Shown here in pieces: positions 6,527-10,618 of a stretch of DNA of 10,618 bases. The position numbers and the translations under genes are program-made. The stretch is from contig DATJFX010000032.1 in the NCBI GenBank assembly GCA_035495465.1, positions 1 through 10,618 on the forward strand, in the 5' to 3' direction. Under the pieces are notes generated by a model, which saw only the letters and a program-made list of their open reading frames with translations, ran no database searches and was not told the origin of the DNA. Source of the stretch: DATJFX01 sp035495465 (GTDB lineage Bacteria > Patescibacteriota > Doudnabacteria > UBA920 > O2-02-FULL-48-8). Positions within the stretch are counted from its first letter, which is position 1. The number at the start of each line of letters is the position of its first letter.

Positions 6527-7673
6527 TATTTTTCTTTTTTAAGTACTTTTTGTCTTTTAGTTTCTCGGGTAACAAATTTTCCTTTGTATAAAGTTCATAA
6601 CCCTTATGGTACCCAAGTTCCTTCATAAGTTTGGTCGGAGCATTGCGGATCATCATAGGAATTGGTAAATTTCCCAGCTTCTTCACATCATCTAAAGCTT
6701 CGAAGTAAGCATTATATGAATCCCGATTTTTCGCAGCTTCTGCTAAATAAGCTACGCCGTGAGCGAGATTTATAGCGCATTCTGGATAACCAATAGTTTC
6801 GCACGCTCGGAAAACATCATTCGCCAGCTGCAACGCGACTGGATCGGCAAGCCCAATATCTTCAGACGCAAAAACTACCATGCGCCTAGCAATAAATTTC
6901 GGATCTTCCCCGCTTTCTACCATCCGACCCAGATAATACAAAGCCGCATCTGGCTGAGAAGCGCGCATGGATTTTATAAAGGCGGAAATAGTATTATAGT
7001 GTTCTTCAGATTTTTTATCGTACCGAAGATGTTTGCTCTGTAAAGTATTTTTTAGATTTTCTAAAGTAATTTCTTGATAAAAATTCGCAGTATTTTCAAG
7101 CATAGTAATGGCTTGTCTGGCATCGCCATTGGCCATGCGGATCAACCATTCCAAAGCTGTTTCGTCTAACTGAAACCCTGTTCTGCCTATCACTTGCTTC
7201 ATTTCCTCATCTGATAATTCATTTAGCACAAATACACGGCACCGGGAAAGCAAAGCTGGAATGACTTCAAAACTGGGATTCTCAGTAGTTGCGCCGACTA
7301 ACGTCAGAACGCCAGATTCGACAAATGGCAAAAGAAAATCCTGCTGAGCTTTATTAAATCTATGGATTTCGTCTAAGAATAATACCTTAGGTTTATGGTT
7401 CGTATATAAATCCGGTTTTTTCTCAACAATTTTTTTTATATCTTCTTTGCCCGCATTCACTGCAGACAATTCATAATAATCCGCTCCCAAGGCATTGGCA
7501 TAGATCCGGGCCAGAGTAGTTTTTCCAACCCCGGGCGGTCCCCATAAAATAAAACTAAAAAGATGCATTCCCTGAAGAGCAATTCGAAGAGGCTTGCCCG
7601 GGCCCACTAAATGCTTTTGCCCGATAAATTCATCTAAATTTTTTGGTCTAATTTTCGAAGCTAAAGGTTCCAT
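6519..7673 (-). CDS. rarA: Replication-associated recombination protein A (RarA/MgsA AAA+ ATPase)
   Basis: This 384-residue AAA+ ATPase is related to clamp-loader subunits and Mgs1/WRNIP1. By family knowledge it acts at stalled replication forks and single-strand/double-strand junctions and interacts with SSB. Visible motifs are Walker A GPPGVGKT (45-52), Walker B LFLDEIHR (98-105), sensor 1 GATTEN (127-132), arginine finger SRCRVF (143-148) and sensor 2 GDARQAI (183-189). The C-terminal MgsA domain follows, with RRMVVFASEDIGLADP (263-278) and NAPTKLMKELGYHKGYEL (344-361). It is somewhat short for the family: the N-terminus begins almost at the conserved PLASKIRPK block, and the C-terminal end is basic and lysine-rich. 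It has its own promoter with two leader hairpins. No Shine-Dalgarno is visible (context CAAATTTATG). Its stop overlaps that of the convergent M23 gene, with no clear terminator between. Confidence 0.95.
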   Translation of the reverse strand: MEPLASKIRPKNLDEFIGQKHLVGPGKPLRIALQGMHLFSFILWGPPGVGKTTLARIYANALGADYYELSAVNAGKEDIKKIVEKKPDLYTNHKPKVLFLDEIHRFNKAQQDFLLPFVESGVLTLVGATTENPSFEVIPALLSRCRVFVLNELSDEEMKQVIGRTGFQLDETALEWLIRMANGDARQAITMLENTANFYQEITLENLKNTLQSKHLRYDKKSEEHYNTISAFIKSMRASQPDAALYYLGRMVESGEDPKFIARRMVVFASEDIGLADPVALQLANDVFRACETIGYPECAINLAHGVAYLAEAAKNRDSYNAYFEALDDVKKLGNLPIPMMIRNAPTKLMKELGYHKGYELYTKENLLPEKLKDKKYLKKKNTN

Positions 7674-7684
7674 AAATTTGACTC

Positions 7685-7710
7685 AAAAAGCGGCCCTAAA
7701 GCCGCTCTTT
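7685..7710 (-). promoter_or_regulatory. Hairpin next to the rarA start codon
   Basis: In the rarA leader, AGCGGC (7706-7701) pairs with GCCGCT (7694-7689) around a 6-nt loop. On the minus strand the stem can extend to 10 bp through A-T pairs and one G-U pair. Its 3' arm ends in a T-run (7689-7685), so it resembles a weak terminator or attenuator 11 nt before the ATG. It could reduce read-through or access to the start codon. Whether it regulates anything is unknown. Confidence 0.45.
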
Positions 7711-7713
7711 ATC

Positions 7714-7733
7714 TTTAACAAAGGATTGTTAAA
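7714..7733 (-). promoter_or_regulatory. 5'-end hairpin of the rarA transcript
   Basis: A perfect 8-bp inverted repeat (TTTAACAA at 7714-7721, TTGTTAAA at 7726-7733) with a 4-nt loop lies directly downstream of the rarA -10 box. The predicted transcript start (about 7730) falls at its outer edge, so the RNA may begin with part of this hairpin. As DNA it could instead be a palindromic operator overlapping the start site. Both readings are inference. Confidence 0.4.
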
Positions 7734-7736
7734 AGC

Positions 7737-7766
7737 ATTATACTTAAAAATCCCTCTTTTCGTCAA
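7737..7766 (-). promoter_or_regulatory. Sigma70-type promoter of rarA
   Basis: On the minus strand, -35 TTGACG (7766-7761) and -10 TATAAT (7742-7737) are separated by 18 bp. This is the best-matched promoter in the window. It implies a leader of about 55 nt containing two hairpins. It lies back to back with the guaA promoter; the two -35 boxes are 13 bp apart. Confidence 0.75.
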
Positions 7767-7779
7767 GTAATACTTGTTA

Positions 7780-7807
7780 TTGATTTTTTTCTCAATACCT
7801 TTATACT
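7780..7807 (+). promoter_or_regulatory. Sigma70-type promoter of guaA
   Basis: On the plus strand, -35 TTGATT (7780-7785) and -10 TATACT (7802-7807) are 16 bp apart. The predicted start near 7814 gives a leader of about 50 nt. The promoter is AT-rich like the surrounding DNA, and the base composition changes just after it. Confidence 0.65.
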
Positions 7808-7855
7808 GCTTCCACAGAGCCCGATCTTTTGATCCAGGCTTATTTTCCAACCCGC

Positions 7856-7861
7856 AGGAGG
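7856..7861 (+). promoter_or_regulatory. Strong Shine-Dalgarno sequence of guaA
   Basis: AGGAGG lies 4 nt before the GTG at 7866. It is a full consensus match and decides the start in favour of GTG over the in-frame ATG at residue 13, which would cut into the conserved first strand of the amidotransferase domain. The low-GC genes of the window lack such a site. Confidence 0.8.
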
Positions 7862-7865
7862 ACTT

Positions 7866-9434
7866 GTGAATTCACTCGATCCGCAGATCGTGATCGTGGA
7901 AATGCGCGGCCAGCTCACCCAAAACATTGGCCGCGTCCTCAGAAATTTTCTGAAGGTGCGGCCGATTATTCTCAGCCCAGAGAAAGCCGCGGCCTACATT
8001 GAAACCCATTCAGTGCGTGGCATCATCCTTTCTGGCAGTGGCAACAGCGTGAACGACACCAACGCTCCGCACATCCCTGCGTCCATCTTTTCGCAGTGGT
8101 ACAAGGTGAAAAAAATTCCCATCCTGGGCATCTGCTATGGCATGCAATGGCTGGCTGCGTTTTTCGAGAGCCGCGTAGCCAACATTGAACGTCTCCGGGA
8201 ATACGGTCCCTCACGAATTACAGTTATAAGCACCGACGTACTTTTCTATAAGACGCCGGTGGAACAAACCACATGGTCGGACCACAGCGAATCAGTGTTG
8301 AACCCAGGAGGCGCTTTTAGGATCATTGCTGTCACCGGTGTTGGAGGAGTCGCGGCCATCGCCAGCCACTCTTACAACATCTGGGGCGTGCAGTTTCATC
8401 CCGAAGCCACGCAATGCGAATTCGGCGAGCAGATTCTCCGCAACTTCGTCATCGAAATTTGCAGATGTACTTCCAACTGGGAACCCTCGAGCGTGGTGGA
8501 CCTAATTCGCGGCGAAACGGTCGAAGCAATCGGTAAGCGCAAAGTCGTGCTTCCATACAGCGGTGGCGTTGATTCCAGCGTCGTCGCAGCCCTTCTCGCC
8601 CCAGTTCTCGGCAATCGACTGGTCGGCTTTACGTTCGATGGCGACCACCTCAGGCACCAGGAAGGAGTTGAAATTGCCCAGCACGCGCGCATCTGCCGAC
8701 TCCATTGGGAAATGATTGACCTCAAAACCCAATTCGTGAACGCAGTAGCCGCCGCAAGCACAGATGGCGAGAAAGAACGAAACGCCTTCCAAGGCGTTTA
8801 CGTTTCAGGCATCCGGAATCGAGCTAAGTCATTTGATCCGGACTCTGGGCAAATCCTGATTGCTCAGGGAACTCTCGCCCCAGACGTGATTGAGTCCGGT
8901 GAAACTGGCGGCCATCGAGTTGTGGGTCACCACAACACGGGACTCGAAAAGCTGCTTCCCGAGTATGATTTCCTGCATCCCCTCCAGGAGCTGTTCAAGC
9001 ACGAAGTTCGGGAGATTGGCAGAATACTTGGTTTTCCGCAGTCACTCTCCCATCGGCATCCGTTCCCAGGTCCCGGCTTGTTTCTCCGAATACTTGGGAT
9101 CGTCCCCACGCACGAACTTCTGGAACTGGTGCGCTGGTTGGACTGGCGCGTTCGGGAAATCACTGTGGCTCACGGCGTCTATGACGAAATCTCGCAACTC
9201 GTGACAGCATACGGGCATCTGTACATGCACGGAGTGCGGGGAAACGAACCAGCTAAGGGCTGTCCCGCTCTGATCCGCCCGTTCAAGACGACTGACTTCA
9301 TGACTGGCGAACCGTACTATCTCACCCCCACAGTCATGAGTGAGCTCTCTCGCGAGCTGGTGAAAGACAAACGAATTGGGCGGGTACTTTTCGACTACAC
9401 GCCCAAACCGCCAGGTCGAACTGAATACAAATAA
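7866..9434 (+). CDS. guaA: Divergent GMP synthase, glutamine-hydrolysing
   Basis: This 522-residue protein has the two-domain layout and length of GuaA, which makes GMP from XMP with ATP and glutamine in the cytoplasm. The class I glutamine amidotransferase domain (about 7-200) has GICYGMQ with nucleophile C90, and FHPE with H178 and E180. The ATP-pyrophosphatase domain has the P-loop SGGVDSS (232-238), AQGTLAPDVIESG (334-346), HHNTG (355-359) and RHPFPGPGL (397-405). The C-terminal dimerisation domain keeps KTTDFMT (474-480) and ends FDYTPKPPGRTEYK. Two usual motifs are altered: the lid K-R-K-I-I-G is replaced around ERNAFQG (304-310), and the usual GVMGDGR reads GVRGNEPAKG (456-465). It starts with GTG behind a full Shine-Dalgarno, and two 60-base lines I counted by hand were 58-60% GC, far above its neighbours. 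I infer lateral acquisition. It is probably a working but divergent GMP synthase; a changed substrate cannot be excluded. Confidence 0.9.
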   Translation: MNSLDPQIVIVEMRGQLTQNIGRVLRNFLKVRPIILSPEKAAAYIETHSVRGIILSGSGNSVNDTNAPHIPASIFSQWYKVKKIPILGICYGMQWLAAFFESRVANIERLREYGPSRITVISTDVLFYKTPVEQTTWSDHSESVLNPGGAFRIIAVTGVGGVAAIASHSYNIWGVQFHPEATQCEFGEQILRNFVIEICRCTSNWEPSSVVDLIRGETVEAIGKRKVVLPYSGGVDSSVVAALLAPVLGNRLVGFTFDGDHLRHQEGVEIAQHARICRLHWEMIDLKTQFVNAVAAASTDGEKERNAFQGVYVSGIRNRAKSFDPDSGQILIAQGTLAPDVIESGETGGHRVVGHHNTGLEKLLPEYDFLHPLQELFKHEVREIGRILGFPQSLSHRHPFPGPGLFLRILGIVPTHELLELVRWLDWRVREITVAHGVYDEISQLVTAYGHLYMHGVRGNEPAKGCPALIRPFKTTDFMTGEPYYLTPTVMSELSRELVKDKRIGRVLFDYTPKPPGRTEYK

Positions 9435-9442
9435 CCGCACAG

Positions 9443-9472
9443 CCGGAATGATCGCATCATTTCGGTTTTTTT
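9443..9472 (+). terminator. Intrinsic terminator of guaA
   Basis: A 10-bp stem with one G-U pair (9443-9452 with 9456-9465, 3-nt loop) is followed by seven T's (9466-9472). It begins 8 nt after the guaA stop. Confidence 0.9.
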
Positions 9473-9477
9473 ATTGC

Positions 9478-9504
9478 AATAAAAAAGAACGGGGGTCCGT
9501 TCTT
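9478..9504 (-). terminator. Intrinsic terminator of the small basic protein gene
   Basis: On the minus strand a perfect 8-bp stem (AAGAACGG at 9504-9497, CCGTTCTT at 9492-9485, loop ACCC) is followed by TTTTATT. It lies 24 nt after that gene's stop and faces the guaA terminator, which isolates the two convergent genes. Confidence 0.85.
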
Positions 9505-9528
9505 GTTAAGTCTTGCCGGCGTGCGGAG

Positions 9529-9699
9529 CTAGCGGCGGTTGTACTGGCCGCCATTCATGCCGACGCGCTGCGCCGCCTGTCTGCGCTGTTCCTCCTGCTG
9601 TAGGGCTACCGCGAGCCCGATCTTCATCTTCTTTTCGTTGCTCATGTTCTTGGCCTTGCTCGATCTGAGTCCACTCTTGAGCGACTTGTCAACGGACAT
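9529..9699 (-). CDS. Small basic hypothetical protein, 56 residues
   Basis: I do not recognise this protein securely. From the ATG at 9699 it is 56 residues, strongly basic and without cysteine. A Lys/Ser-rich N-terminus (MSVDKSLKSGLRSSKAKN) leads into a probable amphipathic helix (about 20-46) with LAVALQQEEQRRQAAQRV, then a Gly/Asn/Arg tail. An in-frame ATG seven codons upstream is rejected because GGAGGT lies 4 nt before the chosen ATG. Shine-Dalgarno, promoter-like -10 and a strong terminator together make it a convincing gene despite its size. Base composition is high-GC like convergent guaA and unlike the flanks, suggesting both arrived together. The first residues loosely resemble the small basic proteins annotated in Planctomycetes, Verrucomicrobia and Chlamydia, but I do not rely on that. 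Nucleic-acid or ribosome binding would suit its charge; that is a guess. Confidence 0.65.
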   Translation of the reverse strand: MSVDKSLKSGLRSSKAKNMSNEKKMKIGLAVALQQEEQRRQAAQRVGMNGGQYNRR

Positions 9700-9703
9700 G
9701 GGC

Positions 9704-9709
9704 ACCTCC
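9704..9709 (-). promoter_or_regulatory. Shine-Dalgarno sequence of the small basic protein gene
   Basis: GGAGGT on the minus strand lies 4 nt before the ATG at 9699, the same spacing as guaA. It lies downstream of the alternative ATG at 9720, so it selects the shorter form. Confidence 0.7.
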
Positions 9710-9738
9710 AAAACGTACACCTGTTGTAAACCTTATTA

Positions 9739-9744
9739 AGTATA
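9739..9744 (-). promoter_or_regulatory. Possible -10 box for the small basic protein gene
   Basis: TATACT on the minus strand lies about 40 nt before the start codon, just past the ABC permease terminator. The sequence 17 bp upstream (TTTTAA) is a poor -35, so this is a weak prediction. Confidence 0.35.
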
Positions 9745-9746
9745 AT

Positions 9747-9791
9747 AAAAAAATAAACAAATTAAAACCGCCCCTATAATTGGAGCGGTTT
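9747..9791 (-). terminator. Intrinsic terminator of the ABC-2 permease gene
   Basis: On the minus strand AAACCGCTCC (9791-9782) pairs with GGGGCGGTTT (9774-9765) over 10 bp with one G-U pair and a 7-nt loop, followed by a T-rich tract (TAATTTGTTTATTTTTTT). The same pair is a C-A mismatch on the plus strand, so it serves the minus-strand gene, whose stop is 23 nt upstream. Confidence 0.75.
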
Positions 9792-9814
9792 ATTAAGCCA
9801 CGTAATTTTAGTTA

Positions 9815-10618
9815 TTACTGCCTTTTCTCTTCGAATCCAAAACTAATATTAGCCAGGACGACCATAACTATTCCCCATCCCAGCATCCACAAAATATCGT
9901 GAGAAATTTGTCCAATTGTCGCGCCTTTGGTCATGACAGACCGCATGGCATCAGAAAAGAAAGTTAAAGGTAAATATTTGGCGATGTGCCCCAGCCACGG
10001 AGGAAAAGAATCAATTGGGAAGAAAGTACCCCCTAGGAAAAGCATTGGGAAGACTACTAAGTTTGCGATCGCAGGCACCGCTTCTACGGTTGTCGCGAGC
10101 CCTGAGATAGTAAAACCTAACCCTAAGAACATAATGCTTCCCAGGAGGGCAATCAAGAACATCAGCCAGTAAGATCCGATAACGTGTGCGTGAAAAGCCA
10201 GCACACCTAAAGTTAGGAAAACTGTGGTTTGAAGCAATGATACAAGTAAACGCGTAATTACGTTTGAAGCCACAAAGAGAGAAGGAAGCATTGGAGTCGC
10301 TACCAATCTCTTCAAAACTCCTTTTTCTTTATATGTAGTAAAGAGGAAGGCTGTAGAGAAAACCGACATCTGCATAACTGACAAAGCGATCAATCCTGGC
10401 AGCAAGAAATCAATATATTTCAAATGATGAGTATTAACCTCTTCTGTCTGAAGGCTAAACAAATTCGCGCCGCCAGTAATCTGCAAAGCTGTTTTATCCA
10501 GCATACCGCTGACAATATTTACAGCGGTGGCCGCGTTTTGCGCCTGGCCAGCGTTTGTCACAGCCTGAACCTGCGCTGGACCAGGAAGCAAATTATAAGG
10601 CACGATAAATACCACTGC
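9815..10618 (-). CDS. ABC-2 type transporter permease, C-terminal part (partial)
   Basis: The reading frame is open to the window edge, so the gene begins outside; the GTG at 10615 is unlikely to be its start. The 267 visible residues (numbered from that GTG) begin in what looks like an extracytoplasmic region (1-67), followed by five membrane segments at about 68-92, 117-141, 148-171, 181-200 and 240-258. The cytoplasmic loop after the first has FTTYKEKGVLKRLVATPM (92-109), and near the end PMLFLGGTFFPIDSFPPWL (190-208) and LPLTFFSDAMRSVM (215-228); these are typical of ABC-2 export permeases. Roughly the N-terminal 100 residues, including the first membrane segment, should be missing. It would pair with an ATP-binding subunit, probably encoded next door outside the window. 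Substrates of relatives include drugs, lipids and polysaccharides; none can be assigned here. Confidence 0.9.
   Translation of the reverse strand, partial: AVVFIVPYNLLPGPAQVQAVTNAGQAQNAATAVNIVSGMLDKTALQITGGANLFSLQTEEVNTHHLKYIDFLLPGLIALSVMQMSVFSTAFLFTTYKEKGVLKRLVATPMLPSLFVASNVITRLLVSLLQTTVFLTLGVLAFHAHVIGSYWLMFLIALLGSIMFLGLGFTISGLATTVEAVPAIANLVVFPMLFLGGTFFPIDSFPPWLGHIAKYLPLTFFSDAMRSVMTKGATIGQISHDILWMLGWGIVMVVLANISFGFEEKRQ

Noticed and set aside
7824..7840. GATC-TTTT-GATC inverted repeat in the guaA leader as a riboswitch.
   Set aside because: The stem is only 4-5 bp, and the roughly 50-nt leader shows no purine-riboswitch core.
8396..9440. Long minus-strand open frames (about 78-132 codons) opposite guaA.
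   Set aside because: They lie opposite an intact, motif-rich GuaA in GC-rich DNA, where stop codons are rare on the opposite strand. Their translations are low-complexity and show no motif.
9723..9746. Plus-strand promoter (TTGTAA and TATAAT).
   Set aside because: The boxes are only 11 bp apart and no plus-strand gene follows.
10613..10615. GTG as the start of the ABC-2 permease.
   Set aside because: The frame is open to the window edge and the first transmembrane segment expected for the family is missing, so the true start is outside.

Overview
The window is mostly low-GC, tightly packed bacterial DNA. It carries a five-gene surface-polysaccharide operon on the minus strand (117-5808), a divergent membrane-anchored M23 metallopeptidase (5879-6526), rarA/mgsA on the minus strand (6519-7673), a GC-rich block with a divergent guaA and a 56-residue basic protein (about 7810-9720), and the 3' part of an ABC-2 permease gene (9815 to the window edge). 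Overlapping genes, short intergenic regions, almost no Shine-Dalgarno sequences on the low-GC genes and a REP-like TCATTCTGAG palindrome suit a small-genome, poorly characterised lineage such as Patescibacteria/CPR. No marker gene here proves that, and the taxonomy is inference.

Positions 1-116 hold no gene that I can see. They contain a dense nucleic-acid structure: perfect complementary segments arranged A-B-C-B'-C'-A', so the two inner helices interleave like a pseudoknot or compete like a bistable switch. A short hairpin (98-114) shares one strand with the outer helix. This is the most unusual signal in the window.

The polysaccharide operon is transcribed from 5808 down to 117: Wzx-like flippase, GT4 glycosyltransferase, Wzy-like polymerase, then two GT2 glycosyltransferases. 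Two junctions overlap (4 and 11 nt) and one has a 5-nt gap. The set fits Wzx/Wzy-type assembly, flipping and polymerisation of a repeat-unit glycan, but no initiating phosphoglycosyltransferase lies in the window. The fourth junction (972-1009) holds most of a 60-bp palindromic repeat that also encodes the last nine residues and the stop of the upstream glycosyltransferase. The operon and the divergent M23 gene each have an extended -10 placed so that transcription should begin at or next to the ATG, which predicts leaderless mRNAs.

rarA and guaA diverge from back-to-back sigma70-type promoters, and the rarA leader contains two hairpins. guaA and the convergent small gene differ from everything else here: higher GC, strong Shine-Dalgarno sequences 4 nt from the start codon, and facing intrinsic terminators. 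I read them as a laterally acquired segment, or less likely an assembly join. The GuaA protein has its catalytic motifs but altered lid and C-terminal loop motifs. The window ends inside the ABC-2 permease gene, whose own terminator is at about 9747-9791. I see no tRNA, rRNA, CRISPR array, transposase or origin.
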